From Vreelandella sedimenti (GTDB taxonomy: Bacteria > Pseudomonadota > Gammaproteobacteria > Pseudomonadales > Halomonadaceae), in NCBI RefSeq assembly GCF_013416325.1, contig NZ_JACCGK010000014.1, positions 1-64,000 of the forward strand: a DNA stretch of 64,000 nt, read 5' to 3'. This document shows, piece by piece, positions 22,201 to 29,316 of the stretch; position 1 is the stretch's first letter; every line of letters begins with the position of its first letter. The position numbers were made by a program, and so were the translations under genes. The notes under the pieces are model-generated. The model saw only the letters and a program-made list of their open reading frames with translations. It did no database searches and was not told where the DNA came from.

Positions 22201-22665
22201 GCGCCCTTCAATACCGGCGTTGAAATCAACCTCAACCTGCCCGCGCTGATTCCAAGCGATTATATTCACGATGTTCAGCAGCGCCTGGTGATGTACAAGC
22301 GTATTGCCAACACCCAGAGCGATAGTGAGCTAAAAGAGTTGCAGGTTGAACTGATCGACCGCTTTGGCTTGCTGCCCAACCCGGTGAAAAACCTGATTCG
22401 CCAGACCAAGCTGCGCCACCGTGCCGAGCAACTGGGAATCAGCAAAATCGAGGCTGGCGAGAGCCGCGGCAGAGTACTGTTTGATAGCAGCACCCAGGTG
22501 GATCCCTTAACCCTGGTGACCCTCATCCAGACGTCACCAAAGCACTACCGTTTAGATGGCTCTGACACCTTACGGTTTGAATTACCAATGGAAAGTGTCG
22601 ATGAGCGCTTCCAGCAACTTGAAAACCTGCTTAGCACCCTTAACCAAAAAGTAGCGGCGGCGTGA
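19216..22665 (+). CDS. mfd: Transcription-repair coupling factor Mfd
   Basis: A DNA translocase that removes RNA polymerase stalled at lesions and recruits UvrA. From the ATG at 19216 it has 1149 residues, the E. coli length; an upstream in-frame GTG at 19165 would add 17 residues of unlike character. The N-terminal UvrB-like region, the RNA-polymerase-interaction domain (LREGAPVVHQAHGVGRYLGL), the helicase motor with Walker A GDVGFGKTE and a DEEH box, the helicase C-terminal domain, and the D7 domain appear in order. Confidence 0.97.
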   Translation: MPTFSLLEPPQPQGTLDTLYWTSPPGSATALALSRVAAKAPLLVITPNTASAQRLEQDLYFYSDVPVLPFPDWETLPYDSFSPHQDIVSARLRTLRQLQNGVRGIVLVPINTLMQRLPPVEYIAGRVMTLKTGERLNREAFRESLSRAGYRAVETVYEPGEYAMRGALIDLFAMGMDEPIRIDLFDDEIDSLRHFDPGSQRSTDKLESLELLPAHEYSLSRSAIACFREQFETLFDVDPRQCPLYNDALKGIPSPGLEHYLPLFFEHTASLFDHLTDDTRVALLPGVFDAAEHHWQSIDARYVNLGVDPTRPLLPPHRAFFPVNDVFSAIKACPRIELTEDSEQRHAQQPEAAPLPTLSINARAKQPLAELSAFLHSHAQTRVLFVAESRGRREALEEILSPLKLSLPHTNSFHDFLASAHTYAITEGLVDSGLWLNNPSIAVISETELFGDVVRQSRRREKATDDNELAVRHLSELREGAPVVHQAHGVGRYLGLETLEAGGQANEFLALSYADGAKLYVPVDSLHMISRYSGAGDELAPLHKLGSDQWEKARRKAAEKIRDTAAELLDVYARREAQQGVVYEAPGEEYLRFAGNFPFEETADQHAAIEAVISDMTSPQPMDRVVCGDVGFGKTEVAMRAAFLAVQSGRQVVVLVPTTLLARQHFENFRDRFADTAVNIGLISRFTSGKEVTQTLESIKSGQTDIVIGTHKLLAKSVELPKMGLLIIDEEHRFGVAQKEKLKTLRAEVDILTLTATPIPRTLNMAMSGIRDLSIIATPPARRLSVKTFVQQHDTSIIKEALLREILRGGQVYVLHNEVKTIENSAEQIRELIPEARVAVAHGQLPERSLERIMSDFYHRRFNVLVCSTIIETGIDVPSANTIIIERADKFGLAQLHQLRGRVGRSHHQAYAYLLTPPPKAMTRDAIKRLEAISASDDLGAGFTLASHDMEIRGAGELLGDEQSGQMETIGYTLYMEMLDRAVKAIRAGKTPNIDAPFNTGVEINLNLPALIPSDYIHDVQQRLVMYKRIANTQSDSELKELQVELIDRFGLLPNPVKNLIRQTKLRHRAEQLGISKIEAGESRGRVLFDSSTQVDPLTLVTLIQTSPKHYRLDGSDTLRFELPMESVDERFQQLENLLSTLNQKVAAA

Positions 22666-22776
22666 AGCTTGGGGCAAACTTGCCAGTAGCCATGGCCCAG
22701 TTGGTCAACAGTCGTTTATTGATCCCAGTGGCCTAGCAACGCGCATCAGCAGTGAATTAACACATTAGGAACGATC

Positions 22777-23949
22777 ATGAACATTCGCGATACCTTTACC
22801 ACCCTTTGGGGCCCTACCAGCTTGGCCGTGCTACTCGCCGCTAGTCTGGTAAGCCCAGCTTTTGCGCAACCAGCTGACGAGCAAGCCGACAGCCCGGCAC
22901 AGTCGCAAGAGCAGCAGACTCAAGAAAGCTCAGAAGAATCGCCACAGGCGCAAGCACAGGAAATCAGCATAGACGCCGCCGATAGCGCCGCTCAGGTTGC
23001 TGATCAGGATGAGCTACCACGTGGTCACTTCCGCCTGCCCGAAGAAGGCGATGTCATAGGGGAGCGCTACACCGTCGTTGTCGAAGACCCCAAGCAGACG
23101 CTGATCGATATCGCCCGACGCCACAACATTGGCTATGAAGAGATTCGCATGGCCAACCCGGGCGTCAGCCTCTGGGTACCTGGTGTAGGTACCGAAGTGG
23201 TGATCCCGGCCCAATACATCCTTCCGCCTGCGCCGCGGGAAGGCGTTGTCATTAACCTTTCTGAGCTACGCCTCTACTACTACCCGGCCGATAAGCCCGG
23301 CATTGTCGAAACCTACCCGGTTAGCGTGGGGCGCGAAGAGTTCGCCACCCCCGTAGGCATCACCCGCACCACGGTTAAGGTGAAAGACCCCGCCTGGGCT
23401 CCACCGGCATCCATGCGTCGCGAAGCAGCCGAACGCGGCGAACCAGCGCCTTCCATAGTGCCGCCCGGCCCTGACAACCCCTTGGGCGAGCACGCGATCC
23501 TACTGGCCATGCCGAGCTATCTGATTCACGGTACCAACCGCCCTGATGGCGTCGGCATGCGCGTTAGCCGCGGCTGCATTCGTATGTACCCGGAAGACAT
23601 CAAATCGCTCTACGAACGCTTACCCAGCGGCACTCAGGTCAACCTGATGGATGCACCGTTCAAAGCGGGCTTTGCAGCCGATGGCACGCTGTTTGTACAA
23701 TCTTTCCCACAGCTGGAAGAGAACGCGGAAGGCTTTGAGCCGCTACTCAACGCCCTAGAGCGCGTCACTGCGCTGACTGACAATGACACTGAAATAGACG
23801 CCGAACGGATTCAGCGCGCCGTAGAAGCCCCTGACGGCCAATTTATCGCCCTCTTTGGCCCTCAGGCACCTGAACCAGAGCCCGAGCCTGTTGAACTGAT
23901 TGACGAGCTTAAGCTCAGTGCCGCCACTGGCGACGATAAAGACGCTTAA
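22777..23949 (+). CDS. LysM and L,D-transpeptidase (YkuD) protein
   Basis: 390 residues. Signal peptide (about 1-30, cleaved after SPAFA), an acidic Gln/Ser/Glu-rich linker, a LysM peptidoglycan-binding motif (about 90-150), then a YkuD catalytic domain with the His and Cys motif (IHGTNRPDGVGMRVSRGCIRM). It is like E. coli ErfK/YbiS/YcfS/YnhG, which link Braun's lipoprotein to peptidoglycan or make 3-3 crosslinks. A C-terminal tail of about 100 residues, rich in Glu and Pro, follows. An OprI-like lipoprotein is the next gene, which supports an anchoring role. Confidence 0.93.
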   Translation: MNIRDTFTTLWGPTSLAVLLAASLVSPAFAQPADEQADSPAQSQEQQTQESSEESPQAQAQEISIDAADSAAQVADQDELPRGHFRLPEEGDVIGERYTVVVEDPKQTLIDIARRHNIGYEEIRMANPGVSLWVPGVGTEVVIPAQYILPPAPREGVVINLSELRLYYYPADKPGIVETYPVSVGREEFATPVGITRTTVKVKDPAWAPPASMRREAAERGEPAPSIVPPGPDNPLGEHAILLAMPSYLIHGTNRPDGVGMRVSRGCIRMYPEDIKSLYERLPSGTQVNLMDAPFKAGFAADGTLFVQSFPQLEENAEGFEPLLNALERVTALTDNDTEIDAERIQRAVEAPDGQFIALFGPQAPEPEPEPVELIDELKLSAATGDDKDA

Positions 23950-23964
23950 CCGAACACCTAGCAA

Positions 23965-23993
23965 CAAAAAACCCCGCCAAGGCGGGGTTTTTT
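23965..23993 (+). terminator. Intrinsic terminator after the L,D-transpeptidase
   Basis: ACCCCGCC (23971-23978) pairs with GGCGGGGT (23981-23988) around AA, with flanking A and T runs on both sides, so it can work in both directions. It lies 20 bp after the stop codon. Confidence 0.9.
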
Positions 23994-24127
23994 GCGTAGC
24001 TAGTATAAAAACCTACTGGTCTGACGCTTTAATTTACAGCGCCTTACTACGGCGTATTAACTAACTACAGCTTCCTTCCAGCAGCTACTGAGAGAGTCAG
24101 ACGACTCCCTCAGCAGCCCAAGCAGAA

Positions 24128-24391
24128 TTACTTCTGCATGGAACGCTGGAACATACGGTTCATTTCTTCACGGTTCTGCTCAGACATCTGCAGAGCAGCC
24201 TGCGCGTCGCGCTGGGCTTGGTTTGCAGTGTTCATAGCTTGTGAAGCCATGCTGCGTGCTTCTGCAGCGTCAGCCTGTGCAGATTCTGCAGTCATGCGAA
24301 CTTCTTCCAGCGCGCTGGTAGAAGCACAACCAGCAAGAATTGCCAGAGAAGCGGCAGCAGCAGTCATCTTCAGAGTAGTTTTCAGAGTCAT
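24128..24391 (-). CDS. Lpp/OprI-family alanine-zipper outer-membrane lipoprotein
   Basis: 87 residues. Signal peptide with lipobox LAGC (Cys at residue 22), then a heptad-repeat Ala zipper (AEARSMASQAMNTANQAQRDA), ending in a C-terminal Lys, the residue that is bonded to meso-diaminopimelate in Braun's lipoprotein. This matches OprI of Pseudomonas. It should form a trimeric coiled coil tethering the outer membrane to peptidoglycan. L,D-transpeptidase genes stand on both sides. A good promoter precedes it. Confidence 0.93.
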   Translation of the reverse strand: MTLKTTLKMTAAAASLAILAGCASTSALEEVRMTAESAQADAAEARSMASQAMNTANQAQRDAQAALQMSEQNREEMNRMFQRSMQK

Positions 24392-24462
24392 AATGTTCTC
24401 CTTGAGTCGTCCTTGGGTACTACGTTAAGGGTATGACAAAGGTAAGGCTAGTCACTTAAATT

Positions 24463-24491
24463 AGAATAAGTTCTTAGCTTAAATTTGTCTA
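24463..24491 (-). promoter_or_regulatory. Promoter of the OprI-like lipoprotein
   Basis: On the minus strand TAGACA (24491-24486) and TATTCT (24468-24463) are 17 bp apart, 5 of 6 and 4 of 6 matches. The leader would be about 65 nt. An ACCTGC-ACC-GCAGGT palindrome lies directly upstream of the -35. Confidence 0.55.
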
Positions 24492-24621
24492 CCTGCGGTG
24501 CAGGTTCTTTTCAGTGACTTGTGCTGCAAAGCACGCAAGTCAAACGCTGTTTTATAATAGACCACAGCGGTTGTCTATAGCCACTTGTTTAAAACCTCGA
24601 ACTTCCATCAACGGCGTTAGC

Positions 24622-25251
24622 TTAACGGATCACTACCCGGGTGCCAACACCCACTAGCGCTGCCAGGCGATCGATTTGATCGTTGGTAACGGCAACACAC
24701 CCCTGAGTCCAGTGATAGCGCCCGTGAATATCGGGGTCTGCGCTACCCAGGCCATGAATTCCAATCGCCCCACCCAGTGCGGTATCTTGCGGGGGGCGAC
24801 CGTAACGTCGATAGTAGTCGAAGTAGTCATCATAATCAGCTTGGGAATAAATCCCTTTTTCCAGCGCCATTCTAGCGTGCACTGGGGTCGGGTAATCAAT
24901 GCCTATGAAGGTACGCCACTGGCTTTCGTAATTAAAGCGGTTGACATGAAACTCCCCCATGGGAGTCACATTATCGCCGCGAACCCGTTGGGTTTTAGCC
25001 CCAGCACGGCCAAGTGATATGGGCGCAAACCGCTCCAGCAGCGCGTTACCCCGAAACACGCTAAGGGTGGCTTCCTTGTCGTCCACCAGCACCCACAGTT
25101 CATTGCTATGACGCGGTACATGGGCGCGACTCAGCATCGCTTCTACGAGATCGGTGGCGGTGTCCTGGTTGGGCGCAGTAACAGCAGCACTGGCCACGGC
25201 TGGCAAGCTCAACACCATGGCTAAAAATCGACGGCGATTAACTAAAAACAT
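24622..25251 (-). CDS. L,D-transpeptidase family (YkuD) protein, short form
   Basis: 209 residues. N-terminal signal with a twin-arginine-like NRRRFLAMV, then a YkuD domain with His in GIHGLG and Cys in QGCVAV, the catalytic pair. No LysM. It may crosslink peptidoglycan or attach the OprI-like lipoprotein encoded 230 bp downstream. In Pseudomonas an ErfK/YbiS-type gene also accompanies oprI. The 24392-24621 gap holds the lipoprotein's promoter and two short palindromes. Confidence 0.9.
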   Translation of the reverse strand: MFLVNRRRFLAMVLSLPAVASAAVTAPNQDTATDLVEAMLSRAHVPRHSNELWVLVDDKEATLSVFRGNALLERFAPISLGRAGAKTQRVRGDNVTPMGEFHVNRFNYESQWRTFIGIDYPTPVHARMALEKGIYSQADYDDYFDYYRRYGRPPQDTALGGAIGIHGLGSADPDIHGRYHWTQGCVAVTNDQIDRLAALVGVGTRVVIR

Positions 25252-25405
25252 GACAGCTCTCGAAACAAGTTAGCCCGTGGTTGACCGACTCGGCGCATCT
25301 GGTGGCTGTTATACCCTATTCCCACATTCGCCGTTAGCAATTTCGTCATGTACACGACTGACGCCCCGAAGGGCAGTAACCGACAATCCACTAATAGAGC
25401 CCCCA

Positions 25406-25870
25406 TCAAACGCCCTGCAACTCTTCCATACTCGCCATTATATTGCGTATCTCGGAATTATGTCCTTGAGCCAGGGCGTTGAAAAACTCCTCTTCAGGCT
25501 CAATTTTCGCTCGTGCCGCGCGATGCTCGTAGAGCGCTTGAAGACGCTGATGCGACGATGTGGCAGTTCTCATCGCATCCTCTATCGTGCCGGTGATCGT
25601 TTGTTCCGCCAAATGATCCAACTCAGGCGGTTGGGGAAAATCGCTGGAATCATCGAACCATAACTCCAGCACTTCTGAATGGTCGGAACCATCGTGGAAG
25701 AGATCTTCAAGCCCCGTTTTCATTTTTAGCTCTCGGCTAGCCAAGTAATTAAACGCCATTTCTAAGCGCTCATTCTCAGCATCCTCAGCGGCTTCGCTAT
25801 ACTGTCGCGCCATCCGGGCATGAAAACCCGCCGCCCATTCGATTAAATCTTTCACCTGGTTATAACGCAT
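25406..25870 (-). CDS. Uncharacterised helical protein, possible ferritin-like fold
   Basis: 154 residues from the second of two adjacent ATG codons, chosen because GGAG lies 6 nt before it. The protein is acidic, mostly helical, with four regularly spaced amphipathic helices and Glu/His pairs (AAGFHARMARQYSEAAED, HQRLQALYEHRAARAKIEPEEEFFNAL), which suggests a four-helix bundle of the ferritin-like or rubrerythrin-like type. I do not recognise the family. It is followed by the DUF6586-like gene upstream, with a 46-bp gap, so it may be in the topA transcript. Confidence 0.65.
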   Translation of the reverse strand: MRYNQVKDLIEWAAGFHARMARQYSEAAEDAENERLEMAFNYLASRELKMKTGLEDLFHDGSDHSEVLELWFDDSSDFPQPPELDHLAEQTITGTIEDAMRTATSSHQRLQALYEHRAARAKIEPEEEFFNALAQGHNSEIRNIMASMEELQGV

Positions 25871-25916
25871 CATGATCTCCTTTCTTGACGACTTGAGCGA
25901 TGCATAACAATAAACA

Positions 25917-26378
25917 CTACCACTCCAGACTGCTTTCGCGCAGCGCGCCTATTTCACGCTTGGCCGCCTGAAGATTATCCAGCAGCTGCTGGCGCAAACT
26001 GGTTTGATTACCCACGGCAATCATAGCGGGGTTGTGAGTTGCGCGCCGCGCAGCACCTTCGTCACTATGTAGGCGCTCAAGCTGACCCTCCAACCAACTC
26101 AGCCAGCTTTCCGGCTGGGCTTTCAAGTCGCGCAGACGCTGCAGCTCGGCCAGAGCAGGGCCATCTTGTGCCAGCAACACAGTCCAGCGATGCTCCGACA
26201 GCCGAGCGTGTTCGGTAACTTCGCGCAGCAGCGACTCAAGCGCCAGCTCAAAAAGCGCCAGCGCACTCTCTTCCAACGCCATCTGCCGCGCAGGGGCATG
26301 CTCATCACTCCCAGCGGGCAAGGTGGCTAACAGCTCCGCTTGGTAGAGCAGTTGGTTGGTTCGTGACCGTGCATTCAC
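25917..26378 (-). CDS. DUF6586-like protein beside topA
   Basis: 153 residues if it starts at GTG 26378, which overlaps the topA stop in a GTGA junction with GGAGG upstream; an ATG at 26402 would overlap topA by 28 bp and is less likely. The start ([16 protein letters not shown]) and helical character match the small protein encoded beside topA in Pseudomonas (DUF6586). No transmembrane helix or catalytic motif. Function unknown; the coupling suggests co-expression with topoisomerase I. Confidence 0.75.
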   Translation of the reverse strand: MNARSRTNQLLYQAELLATLPAGSDEHAPARQMALEESALALFELALESLLREVTEHARLSEHRWTVLLAQDGPALAELQRLRDLKAQPESWLSWLEGQLERLHSDEGAARRATHNPAMIAVGNQTSLRQQLLDNLQAAKREIGALRESSLEW

Positions 26379-29002
26379 TTGCGTTTGTCCTCCACGTGCC
26401 ATTTACCGGCATCAAACATGGCCTTCCAGCCTGTGGCCTTGCCCTCCTCGTCGGTCATCACGTACTGCTCTTTACTCTTACGCGAGTAGCGGATTTGCGC
26501 CGGGCGACCATCCGGATCTTCACTCGGCGCTTTAAGAATGAAGTGATACTTTTCGGGCAGCTCCTCGGCATGCGCTTTCAGCTCTTTCACCAGCGGCGGC
26601 CGTGTTTCGCGATTTTTAGGGAACTTGCTGGCAGCCAAAAATAGTCCGCTTGCGCCATCACGGAGCACGTAATGGTCGTCAACTTTTTGGCAAGCCAGTT
26701 CCGGCATCGGGATCGGATCCATTTTTGGCGGTGCTACTTCGCCGCTTTTCAATAGCTTACGAGTGTTTTTACATTCGCTATTAGTACAGCCAAAATACTT
26801 GCCAAAGCGGCCTGACTTCAACTGCATCTCAGAGCTGCACTTATCGCACTCGATGATCGGGCCGTCATAGCCTTTGATCTTGAATTTGCCGCCTTCAACT
26901 TCGTATCCGTCACAATCGGGGCTGTTACCACAGATGTGCAGCTTACGCGTTTCATCGATTAGGTAGTTGTCCATCGCCGTGCCACACTTGGGGCAGCGAC
27001 GCTTGGCACGCAGTGCATTGGTTTCGGCCTCTTCACCCGCGTCTTCGGCCACCGCCTCTTCACCAGGAATCAGGTCAATGGTGGTTTTACAACGCTCTTT
27101 GGGCGGCAAATTGTAGCCACTACACCCCAGGAAAACCCCGGTGGAAGCGGTACGAATCTGCATATGACGGCCACAGCTTGGGCAGTCAATATCCGTCGCC
27201 ACTGGCTGATTGGGGCGCATGCCATCTTCGCTCTCCGCCTTGACCAGCTCTTCACGGAATTCTTCGTAAAAGGCGTCCAGCAGCGCCTGCCAGTTGCGTT
27301 CGCCTTCGGCGACCTCATCCAGACTATCTTCCATACGGGCGGTGAACGAGAAGTCCATCAAATCAGGGAAGGACTCTTTCAATCGCTCGGTGACGATATC
27401 GCCTAGCTTTTCGGCATAGAAACGGCGGTTTTCCAACTTCACATAGCCGCGATCCTGGATCGTTGAGATGATTGAAGCGTAGGTTGATGGTCGGCCAATA
27501 CCCTGCTTCTCAAGCTCTTTGACCAGGCTTGCTTCGGTGTAGCGTGGTGCCGGCTTGGTAAAGTGCTGCTGAGGATCGAGCGCTTCCAGCGCCATGGGCG
27601 TACCCTTTGGCAAGTCCGGTAAGCTCTGATCTTCATTTTTGCCACTAGGCTTCATTACTCGGGTATAACCATCAAACTTCAGTACACGTCCTTTGGCACG
27701 TAGCTCGTAGCCATCGACTTCAACACTCAGCGTACTTGAAAGGTACTCTGCGGGGGTCATTTGGCAGGCCACAAACTGACGCCAGATCAGTTCGTAGAGA
27801 CGCTCGGCATCCCGCTCCATTCCAGCCAGATCGGAAGCCTTACGCTCGACACTGGAAGGGCGAATCGCCTCATGGGCCTCTTGAGCACTCTCTTTACTAC
27901 TGTAACGATTAGGTGCTTCTGGCAGGTAGCGTTCGCCGAACTCTTCGCCGATATAGCTGCGCACTCCCTCAACCGCATCTTTCGATAAGTTGGTGGAGTC
28001 GGTACGCATATAGGTGATGTACCCCGCCTCATAGAGGCGCTGAGCCATGGTCATGGTTTTCTTCACAGAAAACCCTAACCGGCCACTTGCCGCTTGCTGC
28101 AGCGTAGAGGTAATAAAGGGTGCCGTGGGCTTTGAACTGGTGGGTTTGTCTTCCCTTGAGGTAATCGCCAGCTTGGCTTTTCTAAGCTGTTCAATACGCG
28201 CCAGGGTGTCTTTTTCGGAGGTGGGCTTAAAAGCCTTGCCATCCTGACGAACCAGGGCAAAGCGCACCAGCTCACCCTCGGGAGAGGCCAAATCCGCGTG
28301 CACATCCCAAAACTCTTCAGGAATAAAGGCACGGATTTCGCGCTCGCGCTCAACAATTAGACGTACCGCGACTGACTGTACACGGCCAGCCGACAGCCCG
28401 CGCGCTACTTTCGCCCACAGTAGAGGCGAAAGCATAAAGCCCACAACGCGATCCAGGAAACGCCTTGCCTGCTGCGCCTCTACCCGTGGGATATTGAGCG
28501 CGCCAGGCGCCTTGAAAGCGTCTTGAATCGCGTTTTTGGTGATTTCGTTGAACACCACGCGCTTGTAACGGCTGTCATCGCCACCGATGGTCTCGCGCAG
28601 GTGCCAAGCAATGGCTTCCCCTTCGCGATCCAAATCCGTTGCGAGGTAGACAGCGTCAGCCTTCTCAGCCAGCTTCTTTAGTTCGGCAACGACTTTCTCT
28701 TTTCCGGGCAGCACCTCATAGCGAGCTTCCCATCCGTTGTTGGGGTCAATCCCCATCCGCCGAATCAACTGATCTTGGCTTTTACGTTTTTTATATTCTT
28801 CTTTCTCTTCCGCCGACATCTTGCGTGTCGCTGCGGCCTGGCGCGCGCGCTCCTTGGGGTCGGAGGCTGCCTTACCTGAGCCGCTGGTCGGCAGGTCACG
28901 AATGTGGCCCACGCTCGACTTCACGATGAAATCGTTGCCGAGATATTTGTTAATCGTCTTCGCTTTCGCTGGCGACTCGACGATGACCAGTGACTTGCCC
29001 AT
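26375..29002 (-). CDS. topA: DNA topoisomerase I
   Basis: 875 residues. A type IA enzyme that relaxes negative supercoils. The TOPRIM domain begins at the N-terminus ([19 protein letters not shown]); the catalytic Tyr is residue 331 in YITYMRTDS. The C-terminal third has several Cys4 zinc ribbons ([31 protein letters not shown]) and a final basic domain. ATG with GGAG 5 nt upstream. A 314-bp gap upstream separates it from the DUF3141 gene; apart from that gene's terminator I see no clear feature there. Confidence 0.98.
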   Translation of the reverse strand: MGKSLVIVESPAKAKTINKYLGNDFIVKSSVGHIRDLPTSGSGKAASDPKERARQAAATRKMSAEEKEEYKKRKSQDQLIRRMGIDPNNGWEARYEVLPGKEKVVAELKKLAEKADAVYLATDLDREGEAIAWHLRETIGGDDSRYKRVVFNEITKNAIQDAFKAPGALNIPRVEAQQARRFLDRVVGFMLSPLLWAKVARGLSAGRVQSVAVRLIVEREREIRAFIPEEFWDVHADLASPEGELVRFALVRQDGKAFKPTSEKDTLARIEQLRKAKLAITSREDKPTSSKPTAPFITSTLQQAASGRLGFSVKKTMTMAQRLYEAGYITYMRTDSTNLSKDAVEGVRSYIGEEFGERYLPEAPNRYSSKESAQEAHEAIRPSSVERKASDLAGMERDAERLYELIWRQFVACQMTPAEYLSSTLSVEVDGYELRAKGRVLKFDGYTRVMKPSGKNEDQSLPDLPKGTPMALEALDPQQHFTKPAPRYTEASLVKELEKQGIGRPSTYASIISTIQDRGYVKLENRRFYAEKLGDIVTERLKESFPDLMDFSFTARMEDSLDEVAEGERNWQALLDAFYEEFREELVKAESEDGMRPNQPVATDIDCPSCGRHMQIRTASTGVFLGCSGYNLPPKERCKTTIDLIPGEEAVAEDAGEEAETNALRAKRRCPKCGTAMDNYLIDETRKLHICGNSPDCDGYEVEGGKFKIKGYDGPIIECDKCSSEMQLKSGRFGKYFGCTNSECKNTRKLLKSGEVAPPKMDPIPMPELACQKVDDHYVLRDGASGLFLAASKFPKNRETRPPLVKELKAHAEELPEKYHFILKAPSEDPDGRPAQIRYSRKSKEQYVMTDEEGKATGWKAMFDAGKWHVEDKRK

Positions 29003-29270
29003 AGTGCTCCACTTTCCTAATGCACGGACTGTCTAGCGCGTGCTCTGAATTCGGTGCCGTATCGACGGGATGAAACTGCCCGTTAAAAAAGATACGGATG
29101 AAAAAATGCGCCTACCCTACCCCAGCCCTTAGCTAAGCGCCAGTGGCAACCAAGCCGTAGGGAGAATCCATAGACTTTAGACAACCAGGGTTATATTTCA
29201 GACAAATAGTAGCTAGACACTAGACTGCCACCGACATTACAGCAACCCAAAAGGTAATCAGGCAAACAAA

Positions 29271-29297
29271 GCGCCCCCACCAAATAGGCGGGGGCGC
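29271..29297 (-). terminator. Terminator of the DUF3141 gene
   Basis: GCGCCCCC (29271-29278) pairs with GGGGGCGC (29290-29297). On the minus strand it is followed by TTTGTTTG. It lies 20 bp after the stop codon, in the 314-bp gap before topA. Confidence 0.75.
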
Positions 29298-29316
29298 AAT
29301 GAGCTAATGTACTGAT

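Noticed and set aside
29003-29270. Promoter for topA in the 268 bp before it
   Set aside because: No convincing pair of -35 and -10 hexamers; only a short ACGGG stem was seen.
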